From the IMG/VR virus record IMGVR_UViG_3300042539_000280, positions 1 through 64,000 of that record: 64,000 nucleotides of DNA. The stretch is one strand, 5' to 3'. Shown piece by piece: positions 8,606-15,701 of this stretch. A program made the position numbers and the translations under genes. The stretch is from a virus. The notes under the pieces were generated by a model. It was not told the DNA's origin and made no database searches. It was given only the letters and a program-made list of their open reading frames with translations. Position 1 is the first letter of the stretch. Every line of letters begins with the position of its first letter.

Positions 8606-9181
8606 TTATTCTCCAAATATAAATTCAATATCCAAGTTTGTTAGGAATGCTACTGCGTTACCTGCATAGTAAGGATGGTTATACTCAAAATCAGAGAGAG
8701 GTTGTCCTTTAGCAGGTGACCAGTTATTATTCTGATCACGTTTCATTATTATATATGGTGCCTGGTTTTCTGTCAAGACCTTTTCAAAAGGTTTATTATA
8801 TCCGACAGGAAAACTTATAAGATAGTTTTGGGATTCGTTTCTGATCTTTTCGTAAATTTTCCAGGCCTTGTTATCTTCGGCCTTATGTCCATAATCAGTT
8901 GTACCAACATGCTCAATAGTGCTAATGGAAACTACATTCTTACCTTTGTAGTCAACGTCCATTGCATCTTTATGTATAGTGGTATTCTTATCAGTTACCA
9001 AGTCATATACAGGGTGTTCTGGGTCAGCATAGAAAGGAGTAACCTCACCGATTTCAATGAGGTTATCCTTATACTCTTTCATAAACCAAAATGCGACAGG
9101 TAATTCTACCCTTCTTTCATTTCCATTCGGATTGTTATATCCGTTCCATGATCCGTATTTTAGTTTTATTAGGTCAGCCAT
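8606..9181 (-). CDS. Methyltransferase-like glycan-cluster protein
   Basis: 191 aa from 9181 (MADLIKLKYG), preceded by GAGGAG at good spacing; a longer reading to 9217 would overlap the next gene by 44 bp. The order of elements NLIEIGEV, HPVYDLVTDK, MDVDYKGKNVVSISTIEHVG resembles SAM-dependent methyltransferases that carry SISTIEHVGW after motif I. A canonical GxGxG loop is not obvious, so catalytic activity is uncertain. It lies between two sugar-active genes. Confidence 0.65.
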   Translation of the reverse strand: MADLIKLKYGSWNGYNNPNGNERRVELPVAFWFMKEYKDNLIEIGEVTPFYADPEHPVYDLVTDKNTTIHKDAMDVDYKGKNVVSISTIEHVGTTDYGHKAEDNKAWKIYEKIRNESQNYLISFPVGYNKPFEKVLTENQAPYIIMKRDQNNNWSPAKGQPLSDFEYNHPYYAGNAVAFLTNLDIEFIFGE

Positions 9182-10082
9182 ATTTCTCCTCGAAAGCGAC
9201 TCTCCATTCGGGCACACGGTCCCACTGATGAACGACAGTCACTTTCGAACCATTGGCAAATACTTCGCCATTGGTAAATGTATAATCAACATTTCTAACA
9301 AATGGAAGAGGCATGTTAGGGTTTCTTTGGTATTCTTCACCAATACCACCTGAACCAGCCTGAATAGCAGGGAGGGAGGTACCCGCATGAACAACCCAAC
9401 CCTCAGTTGGATTGCTAAACTTTGTATTATACTTGTATGCTTCCATACCAAGAGCAATATTCATTGCTGCCTGATCTGGACCTCCGCCGCCTGGCACCTG
9501 TGGGTTTAGACCACGGCAAATTAGCCAGAGGTTTAGAGCAAAGTCTTTTAGTGCCATTCTTGTACCAGCAATTACACCAGCACAATAGATTTCTTTTGCC
9601 TTATTGTTCTCTAAGAAATACTCACCAAAGGCGTGCTTCAAATTGTTACGACCCCATGGTTCGGAAGCATAAGTCATGTTCTCCGAACCGACAAGCAATT
9701 GAGTGTTGGTAAGGAAAAATGTATCCAACCACTCGGTAGGATTAGACTGAAACACAACGTCTCTAACGTCTGTCATAACTACACGGTCAACGTCCATAGG
9801 ATGCTCTAGCATTTCAAGCAGACTGTATAGATGGAAGAAACGGTCGACCATGACCGAACCACGAGAATTATCGTGAGTGAAACCAGTGTTTTCATCAAAC
9901 TGGTTACAACCGATAATCATGAATCCTTCATCGGTTAGTTTCTTGACCGTAGGTGCATCCATGTTATAAACAAGGAGGGCCTTGTGTCCGGTGAATCCTG
10001 ATTTCTTGATTGAGTTGGCCCAATACTTGATCTGGTCCCAATTATAACGATCAACTACACCAACGATTAGGTCTTTAGCCAT
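9174..10082 (-). CDS. Putative glycosyltransferase (GT-A-like)
   Basis: 302 aa. Begins MAKDLIVGVVDRYNWDQIKYWANSIKKSGF, the layout of GT-A nucleotide-diphospho-sugar transferases. RVVMTDVRDVVFQSNP contains a DxxD motif in the place of the DxD metal site. The C-terminal part contains PGGGGPDQAAMN, which resembles the acceptor-side DQ motif of GT8/GT-A enzymes. It overlaps the genes on both sides. Donor and acceptor are unknown. Confidence 0.75.
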   Translation of the reverse strand: MAKDLIVGVVDRYNWDQIKYWANSIKKSGFTGHKALLVYNMDAPTVKKLTDEGFMIIGCNQFDENTGFTHDNSRGSVMVDRFFHLYSLLEMLEHPMDVDRVVMTDVRDVVFQSNPTEWLDTFFLTNTQLLVGSENMTYASEPWGRNNLKHAFGEYFLENNKAKEIYCAGVIAGTRMALKDFALNLWLICRGLNPQVPGGGGPDQAAMNIALGMEAYKYNTKFSNPTEGWVVHAGTSLPAIQAGSGGIGEEYQRNPNMPLPFVRNVDYTFTNGEVFANGSKVTVVHQWDRVPEWRVAFEEKYG

Positions 10083-10819
10083 GGGTATTTTCCTCCATAA
10101 TAATTCTCTTGTGTTTTGTTACCTTCAACGAAAAATTCTTTTGTCACAGACCCCTCATTACCATCTAATCGGTAGCAAAGTGTGTGTTTACTGTTCGTAT
10201 CATATTTAGCATGTTCTTTGACAGCATAGAAATAACGGCGATCACCACCCCATCCAGAATGCCATAGATGACAAGTCTTTTGAATAAAATCTCGTGTGAA
10301 ACAGAATGATGATGTGTCGATTAGGTATTGCTTGCCATGATTAGAATGACGGGAACCGAAAATCTCCCACTTACCTAAGGATTCACAGTTATCATCCAGT
10401 AGATACTTTTTATCAGGTGAGTAAATCTTACGGAGAGAATATGAAAAGTCCAGTTTCTTGGATTCAATAGTCTTGACCAGTGTTTCAACGTGGTCTGGTT
10501 CGTACCAGTTATCTTCGTCTAGGAATAGAATATAATCTGAATTGATTAGATGTGGATATGCCGCATAGATGCGGTGACCATAAAAGTTACCACCTGTCTT
10601 ACCTGTGTTCTCTGGTGTCTTTACAATAATGCTATCATAACCATCATGCGGCCATGGCAAGCGGTCTGCTTTGACATCCTGTCCATCAAGGACGATTAGA
10701 TGCTTACAAGGATATGTCTGTGCTTTGACACTTTCAACAGCATCCCAAAGTTTAGGGGAACCAATTGTAGGAGTAATAACCGTTACGGTCTTGGGAGATT
10801 CTTCAATCACGAGTTGCAT
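10067..10819 (-). CDS. Glycosyltransferase family 2
   Basis: 250 aa. GT2 fold: TVTVITPTIGSPKLWDAVESVKAQTYP at the N-terminus, then HLIVLDGQD, then YILFLDEDNWYEPDHVETLV carrying the metal-binding acidic motif. WHSGWGGDRRYFYAV may be the acceptor-side segment. First gene of the glycan operon; a TATAAATA late-type element lies about 45 bp upstream at 10864-10871. Confidence 0.9.
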   Translation of the reverse strand: MQLVIEESPKTVTVITPTIGSPKLWDAVESVKAQTYPCKHLIVLDGQDVKADRLPWPHDGYDSIIVKTPENTGKTGGNFYGHRIYAAYPHLINSDYILFLDEDNWYEPDHVETLVKTIESKKLDFSYSLRKIYSPDKKYLLDDNCESLGKWEIFGSRHSNHGKQYLIDTSSFCFTRDFIQKTCHLWHSGWGGDRRYFYAVKEHAKYDTNSKHTLCYRLDGNEGSVTKEFFVEGNKTQENYYGGKYPWLKT

Positions 10820-10825
10820 GATACC

Positions 10826-11125
10826 TCACATAGCATTATGATGATGGGTCTTACCATCGTGCGTATTTATATGTACCGATCTAACGTAGAAACATTCTTT
10901 TGCACCAGGAACAATAAACTTGTCACCTTTTTGCATTGTCTTATGATGTAGTTTAGAACTATATGGTGACTCACACTCACCGCCATTGATTAGAATGGAA
11001 CTAATCGCAACTCCATCTTCTTTAGCCTTACATTCAACATCACCACCATCTTTCTTATGGCAGTCAAATGCTTCGGCTAATGCTATAGAGGGAATAAAAC
11101 AGAGTAGAAGAATAAGTTTTTTCAT
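10826..11125 (-). CDS. Small secreted protein with signal peptide
   Basis: 99 aa from ATG at 11123-11125. MKKLILLLCFIPSIALAEA is a textbook signal peptide with an AxA cleavage site after about residue 18. The mature part of about 80 aa has four Cys (FDCHKK, VECKAK, GECESP, KECFYV) that could form two disulfides, and ends in a His-rich tail (HINTHDGKTHHHN). It would be exported to the periplasm. No family recognised. It follows the Hsp20 gene after an 84 bp spacer with two hairpins. Confidence 0.75.
   Translation of the reverse strand: MKKLILLLCFIPSIALAEAFDCHKKDGGDVECKAKEDGVAISSILINGGECESPYSSKLHHKTMQKGDKFIVPGAKECFYVRSVHINTHDGKTHHHNAM
10864..10871 (-). promoter_or_regulatory. Late-type promoter element TATAAATA before the glycan operon
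   Basis: Exact match on the minus strand to the T4 late promoter octamer, inside the 3' end of the small secreted-protein gene and about 45 bp ahead of the GT2 start at 10819. Its position fits a promoter for the whole leftward glycan cluster. The sequence match is certain; use in vivo is inference. Confidence 0.5.
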
Positions 11126-11144
11126 CACAGGATCCATAGTAAGT

Positions 11145-11164
11145 GGGGAGGGTTACCCCTCCCC
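11145..11164. terminator. GC-rich hairpin downstream of hsp20
   Basis: Perfect 8 bp inverted repeat (GGGGAGGG, 4 nt loop, CCCTCCCC) between the Hsp20 stop and the secreted-protein gene. No U tract follows in the minus direction, so it may be a weak terminator or an RNA-stability element rather than a classic intrinsic terminator. Confidence 0.5.
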
Positions 11165-11169
11165 GAATA

Positions 11170-11199
11170 AACCTTCTGGTGCGCCTAGGCGTGAAGGTT
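11170..11199. terminator. Second hairpin downstream of hsp20
   Basis: Outer arms AACCTTC/GAAGGTT enclose a near-palindromic core (GCGCCTAGGCGT). In the minus direction it is followed by TTTATT. Lying 11 bp after the Hsp20 stop, it is a plausible terminator of the hsp20 transcript. Confidence 0.5.
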
Positions 11200-11209
11200 C
11201 TTATTAGCA

Positions 11210-11746
11210 TTATTTAGGAGTTACGGCATCCATGGTCTTTTGTGCCATATCGGCCCAGACCTTAGTGCTTTCATTCAGTAATTGCTTCGTCGCCTCGCCC
11301 ACACCGAATGGATCCATGATGTCGATTTTCTTCGCCTTCTTTTCTTCGGGGATATAGCGTTCAAGAGCAATTCTAAGTAGACCATTGACCAACTCCGCAT
11401 TTTTTACAACTACAGTATCAGCAAGGGTAAACTGGCGAGTGAAGGCACGATTGGCGATACCTTGATAAATATAGTCCTTATCTTCCGCTTCATGCTTACC
11501 AGTGATTGTTAGGGTATCATCCTTCAATTCAATATCAAGATTTTGCTTGCCGAAACCGGCAACGGCCATTTCGATTTCAAAATGCTCGTCGTCAATCTTT
11601 TTGATATTGTATGGTGGATAGGTAGGGATCTTTGGCATTGCTTCTGCTGCCTCACGGAAACGTTCCAGAACCTGGTCGAATCCAATAAATTGCTTAGTGA
11701 GGTTAGGAATACCAAAGTTTTCGGTATTGAATTTATAGTTTGTCAT
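11210..11746 (-). CDS. hsp20: Small heat-shock protein Hsp20 (IbpA-like)
   Basis: 178 aa. Alpha-crystallin domain from about residue 45 to 135: PPYNIKKIDDEHFEIEMAVAGFGKQNLDIELKDDTLTITGKH, then IANRAFTRQFTLADTVVV, with the core LVNGLLRIALERYIPEEKKAKKIDI including the IxI-type tail. It acts as an ATP-independent holdase in the cytoplasm. Hsp20 genes are widespread in marine T4-like phages, where a role in capsid assembly or host stress has been proposed. A consensus sigma-70 promoter and an AAGGAG ribosome site lie upstream, so it is transcribed separately from its neighbours. Confidence 0.95.
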   Translation of the reverse strand: MTNYKFNTENFGIPNLTKQFIGFDQVLERFREAAEAMPKIPTYPPYNIKKIDDEHFEIEMAVAGFGKQNLDIELKDDTLTITGKHEAEDKDYIYQGIANRAFTRQFTLADTVVVKNAELVNGLLRIALERYIPEEKKAKKIDIMDPFGVGEATKQLLNESTKVWADMAQKTMDAVTPK

Positions 11747-11775
11747 TGTAGTCTCCTTTTCAGCGAGATATAAAA

Positions 11776-11796
11776 ACGATACCTTTCGGCTATCGT
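11776..11796 (-). promoter_or_regulatory. Leader hairpin with U run in the hsp20 5' UTR
   Basis: The minus-strand transcript would begin almost exactly at this stem-loop: ACGATA-GCC-GAAA-GG-TATCGT, with a GNRA loop, one bulged G and five U residues directly after it. It could be a 5' stabiliser, an attenuator or part of a thermosensor; the sequence alone does not decide. Confidence 0.5.
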
Positions 11797-11801
11797 CATA
11801 T

Positions 11802-11831
11802 ATTATATAGTAAACTTTATACGTTTGTCAA
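11802..11831 (-). promoter_or_regulatory. Sigma-70 promoter of hsp20
   Basis: Minus strand: perfect -35 TTGACA (11826-11831) and perfect -10 TATAAT (11802-11807) separated by 18 bp. Predicted start near 11795, about 50 nt before the Hsp20 ATG. It would be read by unmodified host RNA polymerase. Confidence 0.8.
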
Positions 11832-11838
11832 GAAAAAT

Positions 11839-12174
11839 TTATCCAATCAACCAATATGTTCCGTTAGAAAATACAGGAACGGCATTTGAACCACCACCAA
11901 ATACTCTTGTATTGAAAGTTGTATTATTCGCATCAGTAACAAATGAACGAGAACCTAAAGTAGGTGAAGGAAGAACCGCAACCGTATTGGGTCTCGAATA
12001 TTGTGTGCCTACCGTATCGACATTGAAAACTGTATTACCGTCTACACTAAAATTCAATACTTTTGAATTGGTATTAGCGCCATATCCAAGAGTAGAAATG
12101 GACATAGAAATAGCATTATATACGTTGCTATTGGACATCCAAACTTGTGTCATATTTGCAATTGATACTGTCAT
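11839..12174 (-). CDS. Hypothetical, probable virion-associated protein
   Basis: 111 aa, rich in Asn, Thr, Ser and Val with almost no charged residues, ending in FSNGTYWLIG. This composition is typical of beta-rich tail or fibre tip domains; no catalytic motif or membrane segment is visible. It overlaps the PAAR-like gene by 4 bp and may be its partner at the tail spike. No family recognised. Confidence 0.65.
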   Translation of the reverse strand: MTVSIANMTQVWMSNSNVYNAISMSISTLGYGANTNSKVLNFSVDGNTVFNVDTVGTQYSRPNTVAVLPSPTLGSRSFVTDANNTTFNTRVFGGGSNAVPVFSNGTYWLIG

Positions 12175-12890
12175 ACTGTTATCACCGATGCTGTTAGATT
12201 TTGTGTTGGATATAAATTGAAATAATCGTCAATAACTATATATTGGCCGTCATCTTGAACAAGAGCGTTAGTAACAGTATCCACGGCAGGATAACTATAT
12301 TCATATGAAACAACTCTACTGTCAATAACATTAGAAAACGAAAACGTTACACCCGACGTTTGCCCCGTTACGGTTGTACCTGCTGTGATTGGTGTGCCTT
12401 GCATGTTATTCAATTGTGCAACGGCAGCACCACCACCTATCTGTGTAAAGTTTTGTACCGTACCTATAATCTGGCCTGCAACTGATACCAATTCACCTAT
12501 TTGCAGCGGATTGAATCCTATAATTTGACCTAATCCACCAAGAATAGGTTGCATCATACCTAGACCGGCCATACCTGATCCCATACCAATCATCACATTA
12601 GGCGAACCCATTATAGGTATAGGCAAACCTTGAACATGAGGTATAAGACCCAACACATCTGGTGATGCCATACTAACAATTGAAGGAATAGCAGGTATGC
12701 CGCCGATCATTACATTGTGTTGTAATACATTTATAAGCATACCCAAATTGTTATGTGTATCTCTATCACCTTCTACTGCGGGAACCATATTGTTTATTTT
12801 GATAGGAAGCGCAGAGGCTAATCCTGGTACAGTAATACCACCACACATTCTCATAGCATATGATAGACAAAGGTGAATTGGAAATGTCAT
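12171..12890 (-). CDS. PAAR-like / tail-spike tip candidate protein
   Basis: 239 aa. The first half has two Gly/Pro-rich segments that recall PAAR-like proteins (HNVMIGGIPAIPS and GSPNVMIGMGSG; compare the usual GSPNVxIGG... of the family). The middle is Gly/Met/Ile-rich and the C-terminal 80 residues look beta-rich. In T4 the PAAR protein gp5.4 caps the central spike. It overlaps dut on one side and the 111 aa gene on the other. Assignment is tentative because the His/Cys zinc ligands of classical PAAR are not evident. Confidence 0.5.
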   Translation of the reverse strand: MTFPIHLCLSYAMRMCGGITVPGLASALPIKINNMVPAVEGDRDTHNNLGMLINVLQHNVMIGGIPAIPSIVSMASPDVLGLIPHVQGLPIPIMGSPNVMIGMGSGMAGLGMMQPILGGLGQIIGFNPLQIGELVSVAGQIIGTVQNFTQIGGGAAVAQLNNMQGTPITAGTTVTGQTSGVTFSFSNVIDSRVVSYEYSYPAVDTVTNALVQDDGQYIVIDDYFNLYPTQNLTASVITV

Positions 12891-13552
12891 GCTTTCTTCT
12901 TAGGTCTCCCCGGTCCCTTTTTCTTTACAACCGATTTAGATACTTCTTCTTTGGTAACTGATCTTCTATGATTAGATGTCTTTGCTGCTCTCTTTACAAA
13001 ATCAGGAATCTCAGGTTCTTTGATATTTAGAGTGATTGTGCCTGCACTCTCGGTAATGCCAGTTGAACCCATACCACCTGTGCGGTCAGTCTTGAGAATA
13101 GGTCTGACAGCGGTTTCTACGATATCAAAATCTTCGTCTTTGACTAACTCAGCTTGTGCAATACGGTCACCACCACTAATAGTAATAGGATTTCCACTAA
13201 TATTGTAAACAAGTACCATTACCTCCTGAACATAGTCGGAATCAATAACACCCTCGGCATTAGCAAGTACCAGGCCTTGCTTCAAGGACGCACCGGAACG
13301 GGCGTGGAGACGCACCGAGTAACCCTTTGGTATGTCCATGATCAAACCAGTTGGCACCATAATCCTATCGCCTGGCTGAACAATAATCTGATTGTTCATA
13401 GGACGTTTGAAGTTCTTATTGTTGGTGCTATAACCTTCATAGTTACTCTTACCGAATCCTTGAAAGGATAGGTCAAAACAAGCCGACTGTGCCGTTTGCT
13501 TTTGTGGGAGTTTTATCATGGAATGTGTTCTATAAATTTTCAATGTAGTCAT
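12887..13552 (-). CDS. dut: dUTP pyrophosphatase with basic AT-hook-like tail
   Basis: 221 aa. Trimeric dUTPase motifs in order: SACFDLSF (motif I), HARSGASLKQGLVLANAEGVIDSDY (II and III), GDRIAQAEL (IV), DRTGGMGSTG (V, the P-loop-like arm). It hydrolyses dUTP to dUMP and pyrophosphate, protecting phage DNA from uracil. Unlike the usual 140-150 aa enzymes it has a C-terminal extension of about 50 residues ending in KKKGPGRPKKKA, an AT-hook-like DNA-binding motif. A further 28-residue insertion follows motif I. Confidence 0.93.
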   Translation of the reverse strand: MTTLKIYRTHSMIKLPQKQTAQSACFDLSFQGFGKSNYEGYSTNNKNFKRPMNNQIIVQPGDRIMVPTGLIMDIPKGYSVRLHARSGASLKQGLVLANAEGVIDSDYVQEVMVLVYNISGNPITISGGDRIAQAELVKDEDFDIVETAVRPILKTDRTGGMGSTGITESAGTITLNIKEPEIPDFVKRAAKTSNHRRSVTKEEVSKSVVKKKGPGRPKKKA

Positions 13553-13567
13553 AACAAACTCACTTTC

Positions 13568-13975
13568 TTATTCTGGATAACGCTTCTTACCTAGTGAATA
13601 CTTGGCAACAAGGTTCCATTCATTCTTTTCACCGTATGAAATAATTTTGATTCTGTTTAGTGGAGTTAGAGGTTCTTCTGATTTGGTAGAATCGATTAGT
13701 TCAACCAATCCCCATTCTGCTAGTAGATTAGCAATGGTGTTTCTTCTACCACGATCCTCTTCCGAGAAATCGGTTGGTTTACCATCTAACATAAACATTT
13801 CTTTGAAATGAACTAAGTAATATCTACCCTGCTTATGAAGGATATGACATGACTGGTACAAAGTTTTGTCCTTCTTGGACGCAACACCAATACGGGTCAA
13901 TGTTTCTTTTACCTTCAAGAAGGCTTGTGGGTCAGGTAATCTAACTTCCACGAAGTCGTCTAGGTTTACTGTCAT
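13568..13975 (-). CDS. regA: RegA translational repressor
   Basis: 135 aa from ATG at 13975, which has AAGG 8 bp upstream; a GTG at 13984 lacks this spacing. Very close to T4 RegA: FLKVKETLTRIGVASKKDKTLYQSCHIL, then YYLVHFKEMFMLDGK, then EEDRGRRNTIANLLAEWGLVE, then KIISYGEKNEWNLVAKY. RegA binds ribosome sites of early phage mRNAs and represses their translation. As in T4 it follows gene 62, whose 3' end overlaps the regA start by about 35 bp. Confidence 0.97.
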   Translation of the reverse strand: MTVNLDDFVEVRLPDPQAFLKVKETLTRIGVASKKDKTLYQSCHILHKQGRYYLVHFKEMFMLDGKPTDFSEEDRGRRNTIANLLAEWGLVELIDSTKSEEPLTPLNRIKIISYGEKNEWNLVAKYSLGKKRYPE

Positions 13976-14357
13976 CTGTGCCACCTTTATAAATTCTTTT
14001 TCTAATTTCTTCTAGTTGGGCATCGCTGAGTAGAACCATCACATCTTTCGCCTTGGCGTCTGAATATCCATAATATTCTTTCACGGCTTCGAGGTCATCA
14101 GGTTTCTCCCTTTTGACCCATTTCTGATATGGTCTTTTATACCCTCGTATCTTATTTAGTAAATAGTGGTATTGCATAGTACCAGGCAGATTAGGCAACT
14201 TATTCATTTCATTAGATTGTAGCACACAGTCATAATGAAAAGACAATGCCTTATTTACGATAAAGGCATTATAATCTTTCTCATTATCCAAAACGTCTTT
14301 CTTATTCTGGAGGACAGATGGAATGATATCTTTGAATAGATCAGTCAACAAGGTCAC
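13941..14357 (-). CDS. 62: Clamp loader small subunit gp62
   Basis: 138 aa (T4 gp62 is 187). KDYNAFIVNKALSFHYDCVL, MQYHYLLNKIRGYKRPYQKWVKRE and LLSDAQLEEIRKRI match the conserved C-terminal portion of gp62. With gp44 it loads the gp45 clamp on DNA. The start is uncertain: GTG at 14357 or TTG at 14348; the TTG has AAGG 8 bp upstream. Overlaps the endonuclease VII gene by 8-17 bp and regA by about 35 bp. Confidence 0.88.
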   Translation of the reverse strand: MTLLTDLFKDIIPSVLQNKKDVLDNEKDYNAFIVNKALSFHYDCVLQSNEMNKLPNLPGTMQYHYLLNKIRGYKRPYQKWVKREKPDDLEAVKEYYGYSDAKAKDVMVLLSDAQLEEIRKRIYKGGTDDSKPRRLRGS

Positions 14358-14760
14358 CTTTCAAATAATTTATGGCCCGATTCATTATCTCAATGTTATC
14401 TTGGAACATACCTATACCTCTGTTACAAGAATGACAGATATATCCTCTATACTCTCCTGTAATATGATCGTGATCCATAACCCAACCACTTTTCAAATGC
14501 ATACCTCCTGAACCCAGGACTTCATCATGGTTTCTTTTACATATAGGACATATATGCTTGTTGGGATCTTTCAGAGGATTCTGTTCTTTTAGTAGTTTTC
14601 TAACCTTGTTATGTTTTCTGGTACATTCTTTACATTCATAGTAAAGATAGTTTGCCCCGGATGCTTTTCCAAAACAACTTAACGGTAGATCCCTACCGCA
14701 CTTTCTACAGTATTTAGTTTTAACTTCTTTACCGAAGATTTCATCCGGAAACAAACTCAC
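14341..14760 (-). CDS. 49: Recombination endonuclease VII-like HNH nuclease
   Basis: 139 aa. Two zinc-binding CxxC pairs (KYCRKCGRD with YECKECTRK, and HICPICKR with YICHSCNRG) surround the catalytic DHDHITGEYRG core of the Endonuclease_7 family; GIGMFQDN is typical of the end of the domain. T4 endonuclease VII (gp49) resolves branched DNA before packaging. Here the gene lies between 44 and 62, overlapping both (ATGA with 44), unlike T4. It may be the functional gp49 or a free-standing HNH gene that moved into the replication operon. Confidence 0.88.
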   Translation of the reverse strand: MSLFPDEIFGKEVKTKYCRKCGRDLPLSCFGKASGANYLYYECKECTRKHNKVRKLLKEQNPLKDPNKHICPICKRNHDEVLGSGGMHLKSGWVMDHDHITGEYRGYICHSCNRGIGMFQDNIEIMNRAINYLKGDLVD

Positions 14761-15692
14761 TTGGTTTCACACTCCACCATAATCTCTGTTAGACATGCCA
14801 CGAGATTGATTTCTTTATCAGCAACAAAGGCCTCTTGATACTGATACTTACCAATGGTAACAACAGCATATGGGATACTATCAGGTTTTAGAAAGTCCGT
14901 CAACCCGTCATAGATATCACGGTAGATACGAGCCGGATCAACGTCAGAGTTTACAACAACCCACTTACGCATGGCACCAAAATCTTTCTCACGCAAGGCA
15001 CTCACGAGTTGTTCTAGTTTTCTTACGCCATCGACTTGAGCAAGAACACCAGCATCAATGCTTCCAGCAGAAGAATAGCGTTGTAACTCGTTGAGAGTTC
15101 GTCGATAGTCTGGGAAATAACGTTCGACAATCTTTGCCAAAACTTGCTTGTCATAATCAATACCCTCCTGTGTGCAAATGTTAGTTAGTCTCTTGAACAT
15201 CTGTGCGGCCATCTTGGACTTTTCATCACCTTTTAGTGTAAAGTCCACTACAGCAGAACGAGAATGTAAGGCATCCATAAGGCGTGCCTTGAAATTACAA
15301 GTAAAGATAAAAGAGCAATTAGCAGAAAACTCCTCAATCGCACCACGCAGGCCTGCCTGTGCCTCTGGAGTTAGATAGTCTGCCTCGTCAAGGATGATAA
15401 CCTTACGGCCACCTGTTAGAGATATAGTAGATGCATAACTCTTGATACGGTTACGCAGCATATCGATACCACGTTCCTCAGACGAATTGATAAAGATATG
15501 GTTCAAACCAATCTCCTCACACATCGCCTTGGCAACTGTAGTCTTACCGCAACCGGCAGGACCGGTCAACATAAGATTTGGAATATCACCGTTCTTCACA
15601 TACTCCTGAAACACCGCTTTCAGGCGTTCAGGAAGAATACAGTCCTCGATCTTGTGAGGACGATACTTTTCCACAAACAAAAATTCTTCCAT
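14757..15692 (-). CDS. 44: Clamp loader large subunit gp44
   Basis: 311 aa AAA+ ATPase. EKYRPHKIEDCILP at the N-terminus, Walker A GPAGCGKTT at about 44-52, Walker B VIILDEADYLT, sensor 1 FIFTCNFKARL and the arginine-finger region LHSRSAVVDF. It forms the gp44/62 complex that opens and loads the gp45 clamp. Two ATGs are adjacent; the second (15692) has AAGG at better spacing. Confidence 0.96.
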   Translation of the reverse strand: MEEFLFVEKYRPHKIEDCILPERLKAVFQEYVKNGDIPNLMLTGPAGCGKTTVAKAMCEEIGLNHIFINSSEERGIDMLRNRIKSYASTISLTGGRKVIILDEADYLTPEAQAGLRGAIEEFSANCSFIFTCNFKARLMDALHSRSAVVDFTLKGDEKSKMAAQMFKRLTNICTQEGIDYDKQVLAKIVERYFPDYRRTLNELQRYSSAGSIDAGVLAQVDGVRKLEQLVSALREKDFGAMRKWVVVNSDVDPARIYRDIYDGLTDFLKPDSIPYAVVTIGKYQYQEAFVADKEINLVACLTEIMVECETK

Positions 15693-15701
15693 CATTCACC
15701 T

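Noticed and set aside
14141-14165. CTTATTTAGTAAATAG within gene 62 as a late promoter
   Set aside because: It is inside a coding sequence of an early gene and too far from any start; AT-rich DNA gives such matches by chance.
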